Assembly (NCBI GenBank): GCA_039105265.1
Contig: JAPFFF010000011.1
Location: forward strand, 3,100,001-3,164,000
Length of the DNA: 64,000 nt
DNA from: Tritrichomonas musculus
Lineage: Eukaryota; Parabasalia; Tritrichomonadida; Tritrichomonadidae
Reading direction: 5' to 3'
Part shown: in pieces, positions 46,664 to 56,080 of the stretch
How the letters are laid out: every line of letters begins with the position of its first letter
Numbering within the stretch: position 1 is the stretch's first letter
Position numbers and translations under genes: made by a program
Notes under the pieces: generated by a model
Told to the model about the DNA's origin: nothing
The model's input: only the letters and a program-made list of their open reading frames with translations
The model's database searches: none

Positions 46664-49600
46664 TTATTCATCATCATTATCATCATTATCTTCACCCATG
46701 ATTGGCTTCATTATATAATTAGAACATTCGCTAGCGCCAGGCATGTGTTGTATTAAATATATAGTTGTTGGATGGGATAAAAGATAAGCTTCTGGTCCCG
46801 ATATAGTATTCGCCTTTCCTTTCTCTCCACGGATACTAGATAAGGTCTTTAGAGCTGTAACCCAAGGAGAACTAGGAGTTTCGCCTTCCATGTATTCATC
46901 AGGTCGACCTTCTGGATAAATTCTGAATTTTGGAGTTTCACCTCCAGAATCAACAATTTCACTAATCCAAGTAATCCTCTCACTCGGATTCTTCAAGTCT
47001 GCGAACTGCCTAGTAGCCTTGTAGCCAGCAGGAAATATATATCTTTCATTGTGGAAGCCAGGACGATCAGTAATGATATGTCCAAGATCGAGAATTTGAG
47101 AAACTTGAGTGACTTGAAAAGGGAAGTTCACTCCTTTTTTGAGTTCTTTCAATCTGTTTACAATCAACTTTTTGTTAGAAGATTGTGAAGGAGGCTTTGA
47201 AGACTTCTTCTTCGTTGAGCTACTAGAAGAAGACTTCCTACTGCTACCTGTTGAAGGTGAAAAATTAGAATTTGGCGAATTTTGATTTCGTCTTTGTGAA
47301 GATAAAGAAGGCGATTTATCAGCGTTCTTATAAATATCGTTGATTCGCTTAACTACATCGTCTTCTGTCAGTAGAACTGATGGAGGAGCATCAAAGACGT
47401 CAATTAATTCAGGATCTTTGAAAATAGACTGAAGATCGCCAAATCCTCTCTTTTCAACCTTTTCAAAGTAGCTTCTCTCTATTTCTGGCGTCCATTTTCT
47501 ACCTAAATTTCGACGATGCTTGGCATCTACTATCTTCTTTAAGAATTGTTCTTTATTACGGAGTAGTTTCCTTAACTGTGACATCGCTTCGACACGGGAA
47601 AGGACACGTTGGGCCATACTGGTAGGTATCCCATTTTCATTTGTCGGATTATTACAAAGTTTGAGGAGATCTTCTACGTAGTTTGCAAGTTCTTTACCAT
47701 CTAGTCCTTGATATTGTATCTGACCTGCGAAAAAGTCGTAATCTCGTCCTCCTGATTCATCTTCAAAAATTCCGTATTTAAGAAGATAATGAATGATTTT
47801 GGCTTGAACTTCAGTTGGAAGTTGGGATTTGGAAGGCCTCTTTGATAGAGTTTCTATAACTTTTTGATCTGTTACTGACATTCTTTTAGCAACTTCACAA
47901 AGCTTTTGTGAACGATCTGCAAAACGTTTATATTCAATAAATTCTGGTAAATTAACAAAGAGTCTGCAAAATTCATTTGTTTCCGCATATTCTTCATAAT
48001 GATCAAAACAACCGTACCCAAATCGCCATGTAATATAAGCTAGTGCTTTATCATGCTTTTCTGACCACCATTCTGTTAGATTTCCACCTCCAAATCTGAA
48101 GAAAGGAACTTGATCTTCTTTAACATCTGTTTCTCTTCCATCTCCTCCTAATAAATTGTTTAGATGATACAAATTTTCTAGTCTTCTAAGTAAAGCAGAA
48201 GCTTTTTCATGTAATACGCCAAGATAATACTCATCGTTAAATGTAGGGATTTCGGTTATACTTTTGATTGGATGCTTTTCATTAATTTCCTTTACATATC
48301 CACGAATAATATTGTAACCATTAGACGCTTTAAGCAAGTAAGCAAGGATTGGAGGAATCATCTTGTCTATTTCGGCTTTTGGCAAATATAATCCAACAAC
48401 TTTTTGTAATGCTTCAAGCCTATTTAAGCCAATCGAAAATAATCCACGAGTTAATAAATTTCTTTCATGAATTGACCAAACATATGAATAATCGCCAGAC
48501 TCATCAACATTATTCTCATTGTCATTTCCTTCTTCACTATAGTCGTTCTGACCTTGATTTGCATTGCTATTTTCTTCGGAATGGGTAGGAATTTCTTCTG
48601 GTGGTTGGCCATGAATTATTTCACCATTGAGGATCGGAGTATAATCGCATTGATATATGTATTGAGCAATAGGAGGAGCAGGTTCAGCTTTATCATCAGG
48701 AATTCCACTTGAAATGAGATTATCAACAGAAGGTATCATGAAATCAGAAAATGCATGAATAGCTACAGTGTGCAATACTGCATCAGCCTTGCTTTTGATT
48801 AGAGTAGAAAGTTCAGAGAGAGCAAGAAGATCTCTTTCACAGCAGCCACGACATTCTAAATGATATACATTTGTAACATTGAAAAGTGGTGTTCTGTTAG
48901 TCCTATGCTCTTGTAACATATCATTCCATACTGCAGTTCCTCCATCAAAAATAACAACGCAATTAATATATTGTATCGGTGGCATTGCTTTCTTGTATTT
49001 TGGATTGTATAGGTAAATTGGAGGTGTATCCGGACTGCTCTCTGCATCTGACGAGAGTTGAACATAAGATAATTGCTTTTCGTCTAAAAGATCGATGATA
49101 TAATTAATCATTTGTTGATATTGAGAAATAATTAAAGTAGTTGAATCCTGGTTCTTATGTCTATCGAGAATTCTGTTTAAAATTTTAAGTTTAGTTGATG
49201 ATTCTATCAAACTTGGACTGCCAAGGTCATATTCGCCATTAAAGCATAAATATGCATGCGAACAGATTCTGAGAACTTTTTCAATGGCTGTGCGTGGTTT
49301 TTGCGCATATTCTGTTAAAACTGATCTACATAGCTTTTTCTGTATTTCAGAGAGTGGTGAATCGATTGAGATTATTGGCGGTGAAATAAATTGAGAGTCA
49401 CCATGCCTTTGCTTTCTTTGCAAAGAAGGTTGTATTTTGTTGTTGATATCTTGTGTTCGTCTTAATTCGTCTGAATTCAATTCTTTTTTGCAAGAGATTA
49501 TAACAGATGATAAAACATCTATCTGCTTTGATGATTGGGATGGATCGAGAACATTTATGCAGGCGGACATTGCAACTTTTAAAGATTGATATTTTTTATA

Positions 49601-50446
49601 AATTAATTGCGCTTTATATGAATGGAATATAGCAACTCGATAGTGTATTTTTGATATATATTGTATATAATGCTTGAAATTTTGTGGGCTTACGACTAAA
49701 CAATGAAAGTGAGGAGTTTGGTTATCATCTTGAAAATATAATTCATTGATTTTTTCAATAGAATCATCATTTCCACCGTAATAAATTGTGAGCATTTCAG
49801 ATCTTTCCAACAATTTATCATACCATTTTTTATCTGATACGATTAAATACGGCCCATGTTCATTTCCTTCGGTTTGCAAAATTCTAAGGAATGTAATACA
49901 AGCATTCATAGTATCAATTCCCATATTTTCTTTGATTAAGAAATCTTTTCTGCTATTATAACAATAGATTAATTTTTTTAAAGTAATTAGTTCGCTAGGT
50001 GCAAGAGATTTATAATTTAAATAGTCAACAGATAATTTGGATTTAGGAGGTGCAAAAACATCATCATTCTTATTTGGAAATTCATATTGTTCACGTTTTT
50101 GAAAAAGATTTAACTGTTTTCTATCAACTTCAGTTTCCCAAGTAATATCATCGAATTCATAACTATTTTTTAAAACAAGGTACTTATCTTCGTTTTGCAT
50201 GAGAATTAAATCGATTTTATCTGACGAAGCATCGTAAGAACGTAAATCATTACCATCGTTTTTTTGACGCGAAAAACGAGCGAGTAAATTTTTTCCTTCG
50301 GGGTATTTGCAAATTTCTTCTTCTGTTAATAATATCTGTTCCCCCTTCTTACCGCACAATTTGACAAGAAATTTAGATGATTTTCCATCAAACTTTACTA
50401 TTTTTTGGTAAGGGCATTTCCCCTCATTTTCGTCTGATTCTGACAT
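46664..50446 (-). CDS. CHD-like chromatin protein with degenerate ATPase motor and C-terminal FYRN/FYRC
   Basis: 1260 residues. The N-terminus (~5-130) has chromodomain-like pieces, the second clear as 'KYLVLKNSYEFDDITWE'. Residues ~140-560 align in order with a SNF2/CHD helicase, but catalytic motifs are gone: the Walker A region 'DEMGLGKT' reads 'ENMGIDTM', DEAH reads 'FHSY', and 'HRIGQ' reads 'NRTPL'; 'LIESSTKLKILNRIL' still marks the C-terminal lobe. Then come CHD-type helical regions and a SANT-like 'WTPEIERSYFEKVEKRGFGD' (~1010). A basic Ser-rich linker leads to FYRN ('ERYIFPAGYKATRQF') and FYRC ('SGPEAYLLSHPTTIYLIQ') domains, which occur in MLL/Trithorax and JARID-type proteins. A non-motor chromatin scaffold is likely. 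Acidic tail. Confidence 0.8.
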   Translation of the reverse strand: MSESDENEGKCPYQKIVKFDGKSSKFLVKLCGKKGEQILLTEEEICKYPEGKNLLARFSRQKNDGNDLRSYDASSDKIDLILMQNEDKYLVLKNSYEFDDITWETEVDRKQLNLFQKREQYEFPNKNDDVFAPPKSKLSVDYLNYKSLAPSELITLKKLIYCYNSRKDFLIKENMGIDTMNACITFLRILQTEGNEHGPYLIVSDKKWYDKLLERSEMLTIYYGGNDDSIEKINELYFQDDNQTPHFHCLVVSPQNFKHYIQYISKIHYRVAIFHSYKAQLIYKKYQSLKVAMSACINVLDPSQSSKQIDVLSSVIISCKKELNSDELRRTQDINNKIQPSLQRKQRHGDSQFISPPIISIDSPLSEIQKKLCRSVLTEYAQKPRTAIEKVLRICSHAYLCFNGEYDLGSPSLIESSTKLKILNRILDRHKNQDSTTLIISQYQQMINYIIDLLDEKQLSYVQLSSDAESSPDTPPIYLYNPKYKKAMPPIQYINCVVIFDGGTAVWNDMLQEHRTNRTPLFNVTNVYHLECRGCCERDLLALSELSTLIKSKADAVLHTVAIHAFSDFMIPSVDNLISSGIPDDKAEPAPPIAQYIYQCDYTPILNGEIIHGQPPEEIPTHSEENSNANQGQNDYSEEGNDNENNVDESGDYSYVWSIHERNLLTRGLFSIGLNRLEALQKVVGLYLPKAEIDKMIPPILAYLLKASNGYNIIRGYVKEINEKHPIKSITEIPTFNDEYYLGVLHEKASALLRRLENLYHLNNLLGGDGRETDVKEDQVPFFRFGGGNLTEWWSEKHDKALAYITWRFGYGCFDHYEEYAETNEFCRLFVNLPEFIEYKRFADRSQKLCEVAKRMSVTDQKVIETLSKRPSKSQLPTEVQAKIIHYLLKYGIFEDESGGRDYDFFAGQIQYQGLDGKELANYVEDLLKLCNNPTNENGIPTSMAQRVLSRVEAMSQLRKLLRNKEQFLKKIVDAKHRRNLGRKWTPEIERSYFEKVEKRGFGDLQSIFKDPELIDVFDAPPSVLLTEDDVVKRINDIYKNADKSPSLSSQRRNQNSPNSNFSPSTGSSRKSSSSSSTKKKSSKPPSQSSNKKLIVNRLKELKKGVNFPFQVTQVSQILDLGHIITDRPGFHNERYIFPAGYKATRQFADLKNPSERITWISEIVDSGGETPKFRIYPEGRPDEYMEGETPSSPWVTALKTLSSIRGEKGKANTISGPEAYLLSHPTTIYLIQHMPGASECSNYIMKPIMGEDNDDNDDE

Positions 50447-50454
50447 GCCGTAGA

Positions 50455-50459
50455 AATGA
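50455..50459 (-). promoter_or_regulatory. Initiator-like element (TCATT on minus)
   Basis: Minus-strand TCATTTCTAC, with +1 at 50457, 11 nt before the CHD-like ATG. Confidence 0.5.
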
Positions 50460-51308
50460 AAATGGTATGGTATAAAAAATTAGAAAACGTTTATTCCTAT
50501 TTTTTTTTTTTTTAAAGAAACTGAGAGATAAACAAAAACATTTCGAATAATATATATATATCATAGTGAATAATGGAAAAGGACCAAAAAAGAGATACAA
50601 TATTTATGGCTTTATTTTGAATATTTGATTATTTTTCATATTAATTAAAAGCCAATTCAATAAAAAAAACATCATATTATATGACATTGTAGTAACATAA
50701 TATAATGTTATTGTTCGTTTGCATAAATAAAAAAAAAAAAAATTAAGAAATAATTATTTGGATAAAATAAAAGAGAAAATTTTGAAAGAAAAAAAAGTTC
50801 AAAAAATAAATATGGAAATTACAACTCTAAAAGGAAATAAACCTTTTTTTCTTTGGTTGATATAGAAAAAAAAAATATTCATGCCAAAATTCTCTGAGAA
50901 TTACTATGAAAATTGTATCAACAATTAGTTGAATTTCGATTTAATGAGATTATAAAAAGAAAATGCTGTAAAATTAATAATTAATATTTTTATAATTGAA
51001 TTTTGAATTATTGAAGAAAAGAAGTTGTTAGATTTTGAAGAATGATTTCCTTGCTAAATTTGCTGATTCTTTCATCAAAGTTCTATTTTGGCCATTATAA
51101 ATTTTTTCTTTTGAAAAATTTTACAGTTTTTCAATCAATTTTTTCTTGTGAAATATGAACAGCTAGACTCACTTTTATTAAAATTTAATAAAATTATATA
51201 CAGTTTCATATTATTTTATTCATTAAACAAAATAATTATTCTTAAAAATAATATTTATTATGGAAGCAATTTAAGATATTTATATTTTTTATTGAGCATT
51301 CAAAATAA

Positions 51309-51356
51309 TTGGTTCACATACAAAAAGTTTCATATAACACTTCCTATGTGAACCAA
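51309..51356. promoter_or_regulatory. Perfect 12-bp inverted repeat flanking an initiator
   Basis: TTGGTTCACATA (51309-51320) and TATGTGAACCAA (51345-51356) are exact inverted copies 24 bp apart, ending 3 bp before the karyopherin ATG. A TCATA initiator-like site (51330-51334) lies in the loop. It could be a paired factor-binding site or, in part, an mRNA-leader element. Confidence 0.6.
51330..51334 (+). promoter_or_regulatory. Initiator-like element (TCATA)
   Basis: Fits TCA+1YW, with +1 at 51332, 28 nt before the ATG at 51360. Confidence 0.4.
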
Positions 51357-51359
51357 CAA

Positions 51360-54300
51360 ATGAAATTTGTGCAATTATTAATTGATACACTTAATAACTC
51401 AAATGAAGTAAGAGAGCAAGCTGAACGTACCTTAAATCAACTTAAGGAAGCAAATTATCAACATTTTCTTTTCAAACTTTTAAAAAATATTTTAAAAACC
51501 GATAACCCTGCTTCATTTTATATTTCTTTTAGCATTATTTTACAAGATATACGAAGTAGAAAATTATTTTCGAACGAAGAAATATTTAATTTATTTATGC
51601 CCAACTTTCAAAATATATTGAGTCAAATATTTGCAACAGATAAATTAAATAGCTCAACATGCAATATATTATCATTAATATTATCTTCTATATCACTAAA
51701 TTTTCCAGAAACAGGTGTAAATCAATTTTTAATTATGTCAATCAGCCAATTTCCTCAATTACAATGCTTTTTTATAATTACACTATCAACAATTCTTGCT
51801 CAATCAAAAAATGATGCGCCTTTTGAAGTTTACTTATCTATTTTGTCACTTCCAAACAATTCTCATGAAGATTATAATTCTAAAATGTTACTTTTATTTA
51901 GTATTATTCAACACTTTCCCCAAAACGCAGAGCATATTTATTCGATTCTTTCGCAATTTATTTCAAACATTCCAGACGAATCAATTCAAAATTTTTTACA
52001 TTTATTTTCAATCAATATACATCAATTAACCGTTTTTTTTGAAGAGTATATTACTACTATTTTATCATTTATTACAAATTGCATTGAAACTCATCAAAAC
52101 GAGCTATCGATTCAAGCAGAAGCCATTGAATGCTTGACCAATATCGCAATATCTTTTAAGCACTCTCATGATATTATTAATAATATTTTATCAATTATTT
52201 TACAAATGATTGAAGCCCAAAATATGGAAAACGAGCCGGTCCTAAAAGAAAGTATTCATATAATATCAAGAAATTTGCAATCGACTTTTTTGGATGAATT
52301 ATCAAATATTCAAAATGAAAAAAAGATTCAATATTCTTATTTGTTAGCATTATCAGAAATTGATGAATATGCATCTTTTAAGATGCTAAACCATACTATT
52401 GATTATTTCAATCAAATTGTATCTTTTTTAAATATTGGTAATAATCAAGTTCCAGATATCAACCTTTTCAGAATGAAAAGGGCTGCATTTCTAGCGATAG
52501 AGAATCTATGCAATATAATTGGGCCCACTTTTCAGCAAGACAACTTTGACAACTTATTTACATTTCTCTGCAAAGAATTGACAACTGAGTCGAATTTTCA
52601 ATTAGTTATCTCAATTTTGAGATGCCTTTCAAATTTTCTGAAGAAAGTAAAATTTAATTCAATTGATGAAAAAGTCACATTTCTATTCAATTTTTTGATA
52701 CAACTTTTTATGAATTCAAAGGAAGAAACGGTTATGACAGAAGCACTTACAACGATGAGCTATTTGGCCACATCCCTATCGTCCTCATTTATTGAATTCT
52801 ATCCCTCACTAATTCAGATGATGAGCCAAATTGACCTGTCGATTCAAAGTGAGCTTTCTGTTCCCGTGATACGTCTCTGCGACGTCTGCATTTCGAGTAT
52901 ACAAAAAGTTACATTCACAAAATCAATTGAAAATTTGAATAGAGACCAACTGATGCCACTTTTTCTGTACTCCATTGAAATGAGGAATCGCGTTGAAAGC
53001 GAGTCTGACTTCTTCTTCGTCAGCCGCGCGATCATCTCGTTCATAAACTTCCTGGGCGACAGCGCCGCACCGATTCTTCTGCAGCAGGTTGTTCCGATGG
53101 CGCTGTCTTCTGCGTCAAGCGAGATAGAAGTCACGCGCCTTCCTGAAGGTCACGGCGTTGAGTCTGTTCCTGGTTTCCTTTGCGTTTCTCCGCTTGACTT
53201 TGCAAAGGTCTCGACGATCCAGTCGGTTGAGCTTTCATTGGAGACGCTCCTCGACTCGCTGGCTGTCCTCAGAGACCAATTCTGTCACTTTTCAAAAGTG
53301 GCACTTCAAATTGCATCCAACTGGATCAGCTACACTTTCATCCTGCCCCGCGTGAGGAGCCTCTCTTGGGCGCTTCTCAACCAGCTCGTTCTCTACTTCG
53401 GCGGCAAAAGCGACATCGATTTGAATGCAACTTTTTCACTGTTTCTTAATCGTCCTCAGCTCGAGATCGGCTCGAATGATTCGTGCCTCGTCCTCCTGAA
53501 CGCAATGTCAGTCGGAATTGAGAGGAAATGCATCGATTTGGCAGTCATTCCTTCTCTTCTTGGCGCCTTCATGTCCTCATTGCAAAATAAATATCAGAAC
53601 TTTTTCAATGATGACATTGAAAATTTTGAAGACGACGATCAACTATTGAGAAACGAAACAAAATTTTTCAAATTTTGCGTGAAAAATTTCCCTGAAATTG
53701 GCGGACAGTTCTTCAGAGAGACAGTTGGACCTTTCATTCCGCAAATGGTCAAAATTCAGGCGTTTTTGGATTTTGTGATAAAAGTGACAACGGTTTATAT
53801 CATCACTTCACATGATATGACCGTTTTTGCTGATTTTGAGAAAATTTTGTTTGACTCTTTATCTGACTTAGAATCTGAGACTGCAATGAAATCAATCGGA
53901 AATTTTCTATGTCAGAGGAACTTCACTTTTCCTATTGATTTTTATGTGATTTCTTTTCAAAAAATGTGCGAAATTTTGAATGACGACGTTTCATTTGAAA
54001 ATGATTCTTTGTGTCTATATAATGAGACTATTTTGTCATTTACAAAATTGCTTTGCTATCATTCAGATATTTTCGCTTCTTATAAAAACGGAATTGGCCT
54101 TAAAAATGCCCTTCGTTTGTGGTTTAATTCAATTCCAAAAGTTTTGAATAATAAGAAAAATTTTTTCGTTTTCGACTTCCTTTCGTACTTAATTCGAGAA
54201 AAATTAAATGATTTGCTGGAGATCGTTGGTCCAGCAGAGTTAATCAAACTTTTACTGAACAGTATCGGGCAGAAGGGGGTAAGCAAAGAGAATGCAAAAA

Positions 54301-54440
54301 TATTTATTTCATTTATTCAAAATTTCATATCTACTAAAGGAAATCCATTTACCACTACTGATGAAAATCAAAATAGTTTACTTAATGAATTAGAGCTCTT
54401 AAGACTTCAAAAAATTATGGAATTATTTGAAAATAAATAA
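51360..54440 (+). CDS. Karyopherin beta / importin-like transport receptor
   Basis: 1026 residues from the ATG at 51360 (the open frame reaches a TTG at 51309, not used). The N-terminus 'LLIDTLNNSNEVREQAERTL' with 'LKEANYQHFLFKLLKNIL' is the importin-beta N-terminal repeat that contacts Ran. The remainder is HEAT-like helices throughout, including the typical mid-protein 'KRAAFLAIENLCNIIGPTF' and an acidic stretch near 755-770. It should carry cargo through nuclear pores with Ran-GTP. It is closest in feel to the importin-4/5 group but the class is not certain. The codons between ~52830 and ~53560 are markedly GC rich compared with both ends of the gene, while the frame stays intact. Confidence 0.82.
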   Translation: MKFVQLLIDTLNNSNEVREQAERTLNQLKEANYQHFLFKLLKNILKTDNPASFYISFSIILQDIRSRKLFSNEEIFNLFMPNFQNILSQIFATDKLNSSTCNILSLILSSISLNFPETGVNQFLIMSISQFPQLQCFFIITLSTILAQSKNDAPFEVYLSILSLPNNSHEDYNSKMLLLFSIIQHFPQNAEHIYSILSQFISNIPDESIQNFLHLFSINIHQLTVFFEEYITTILSFITNCIETHQNELSIQAEAIECLTNIAISFKHSHDIINNILSIILQMIEAQNMENEPVLKESIHIISRNLQSTFLDELSNIQNEKKIQYSYLLALSEIDEYASFKMLNHTIDYFNQIVSFLNIGNNQVPDINLFRMKRAAFLAIENLCNIIGPTFQQDNFDNLFTFLCKELTTESNFQLVISILRCLSNFLKKVKFNSIDEKVTFLFNFLIQLFMNSKEETVMTEALTTMSYLATSLSSSFIEFYPSLIQMMSQIDLSIQSELSVPVIRLCDVCISSIQKVTFTKSIENLNRDQLMPLFLYSIEMRNRVESESDFFFVSRAIISFINFLGDSAAPILLQQVVPMALSSASSEIEVTRLPEGHGVESVPGFLCVSPLDFAKVSTIQSVELSLETLLDSLAVLRDQFCHFSKVALQIASNWISYTFILPRVRSLSWALLNQLVLYFGGKSDIDLNATFSLFLNRPQLEIGSNDSCLVLLNAMSVGIERKCIDLAVIPSLLGAFMSSLQNKYQNFFNDDIENFEDDDQLLRNETKFFKFCVKNFPEIGGQFFRETVGPFIPQMVKIQAFLDFVIKVTTVYIITSHDMTVFADFEKILFDSLSDLESETAMKSIGNFLCQRNFTFPIDFYVISFQKMCEILNDDVSFENDSLCLYNETILSFTKLLCYHSDIFASYKNGIGLKNALRLWFNSIPKVLNNKKNFFVFDFLSYLIREKLNDLLEIVGPAELIKLLLNSIGQKGVSKENAKIFISFIQNFISTKGNPFTTTDENQNSLLNELELLRLQKIMELFENK
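52830..53560 (+). other. GC-rich patch inside the karyopherin gene
   Basis: By eye near or above half G+C, against under one third in the rest of the gene. Third positions carry most of the change (GAC, CTC, CGC, AGC, GCG codons). The boundaries are approximate. Confidence 0.6.
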
Positions 54441-54748
54441 TTTTTTTTTTATTGATCAGAGGTATTAAGCGTTAAATTAATTATTTCATCTTGAATTCTG
54501 AAGAAAATGAATATAGATGAATTAATATGATTCACCTTAAAAGGAAAAAGAAATATTATATTTATTATATGAATTCAATGATCTTGGTTTTTATACTAAT
54601 ATTTACATCGGCAATATTATGTTTTTTTATTACTTTTAGATTTTATAAATAGAATACTGTTAATTAAATTACATGTGTACATATATATTTAATAGTTTAT
54701 TTAGTTTATTATTAAAACACAAATTAATATTAAATATGAGTCTTTGAA
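54441..54748. other. Intergenic spacer between convergent genes
   Basis: 308 bp AT-rich; nothing recognisable. Confidence 0.55.
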
Positions 54749-55918
54749 TTACTCTTCTTTTTCGTCATCATCATTCTGCTTTAGACGAAGAAGGCCAATT
54801 ATAATTAAACCACATGATATATATATAATTAAAAATTTTTTTCCACTAATAATTATTTTTGATTTCATAGCAATCGACTTTTTAGGACTATCATTTAATG
54901 TAATATTGGAATCATCTAGAGTTTGATTGCATACTAACTTTTGTTCGAAAAAATTTTCAACAAATTTTGTTTCTGCAATATTTATTGTTCGTTCTTTTGT
55001 TAAAAAGTAGCAGGAGCTTGTAGAATTAATATTATCATATATTATACTAATTGGTAGATCTGTTAGAGGAAAGTCATTGAAAAATTGCCTTGAACTTTCT
55101 TCTGTCATTGATACCCATCCAATTGAAATTTTTCGGTGAAATTTATCTTTTAATTTAATCAAACCTTCTTTTTGAGAATCTAAGATGTAATTCTGATTTG
55201 TAAAGAGAAATAATTTTGGAGACTTTTGTCTTTTCCATTCTTTATAGTCATACTTATGGATTGGGCCAAATTGAACTTCTTCAATAAATTTCTCAGCTTC
55301 GTGAAGATCGCCATTAAACTTCTCTGAATAATTTTTCGTATAAAATCTAGTGATTTCTGCATTTTCAATGTTTTCATTAATTGAATAAACAAAAGAGACA
55401 TTGTATACCAGATAATGGTATGCAGCTCGTCTTATTTTTCTTAAGATGTCATCTCTGCTATTTTTGACAACGAGATAATATGTGACACCGCCATTATCTG
55501 TGGACTTTTGAATGATATGATTTAATTGCTTCTTATTGTCATAATCAATTTTTTTCAAGTTACTATTAACATATTTATCGACAAAGCTTATCCAATCTTC
55601 GGCTTGATTTGAGTATGCTTTTGGCCAATATCGAGAATTGTTTCCAATGATCAAATAAGATATGGGTGTTATTGGCACATCTAAATACTTACAAAAATCT
55701 TCATGGACAAGACAATTTATCATTGATGTATACATATCAGTTCTATTTCCTGAAATTGAAATGAAATCATTAAACTCCGATTTAATATTGGTGCATTTTT
55801 TGCAGGAAGGGACATAACAAACTACAAATAATGGCATTGAAAAGCTATTCTTTATCTTTTCATTTAGCTCGTTTAAATTAAATTTCCAGTAAACATTGAG
55901 GAGAAAACATAAGATCAT
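54749..55918 (-). CDS. Membrane-anchored thioredoxin-fold (PDI-like) protein
   Basis: 389 residues. A short hydrophobic start (1-11) is consistent with a signal peptide, though brief. A thioredoxin-like domain at ~15-110 has 'VVCYVPSCKKC': active-site CKKC at 39-42, in the WCGHC position of PDIs, with Pro-rich 'VPITPISYLI' as the cis-Pro loop. A second, redox-inactive thioredoxin-like unit may occupy ~120-320. One transmembrane helix near 357-378 is followed by a short acidic tail with a KQNDDDEKEE end. The layout resembles TMX/PDI-family ER membrane oxidoreductases. Substrates unknown; the secretory-type thioredoxin reductase at 6898 is a conceivable partner. Confidence 0.75.
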   Translation of the reverse strand: MILCFLLNVYWKFNLNELNEKIKNSFSMPLFVVCYVPSCKKCTNIKSEFNDFISISGNRTDMYTSMINCLVHEDFCKYLDVPITPISYLIIGNNSRYWPKAYSNQAEDWISFVDKYVNSNLKKIDYDNKKQLNHIIQKSTDNGGVTYYLVVKNSRDDILRKIRRAAYHYLVYNVSFVYSINENIENAEITRFYTKNYSEKFNGDLHEAEKFIEEVQFGPIHKYDYKEWKRQKSPKLFLFTNQNYILDSQKEGLIKLKDKFHRKISIGWVSMTEESSRQFFNDFPLTDLPISIIYDNINSTSSCYFLTKERTINIAETKFVENFFEQKLVCNQTLDDSNITLNDSPKKSIAMKSKIIISGKKFLIIYISCGLIIIGLLRLKQNDDDEKEE

Positions 55919-56080
55919 TGATAACTCATCTAATTTTGATAGAAATTAAAAAATTAGAATTTCTTTGATTTCATTTGTTATTTTGGTAATATTTGATAAA
56001 AATTAAAATCAAAACATATTCATATATATATATCTATTTTAATAAAAAACAAAGGGTAACAAATAAATAGCATATAAATA

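Larger units (their letters stand above)
50447..51359. other. Intergenic region between divergent genes
   Basis: 913 bp, AT-rich. A 67-codon frame at 51148-51351 looks like chance. The only structures are the two promoters and the inverted repeat at 51309-51356. Confidence 0.55.
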
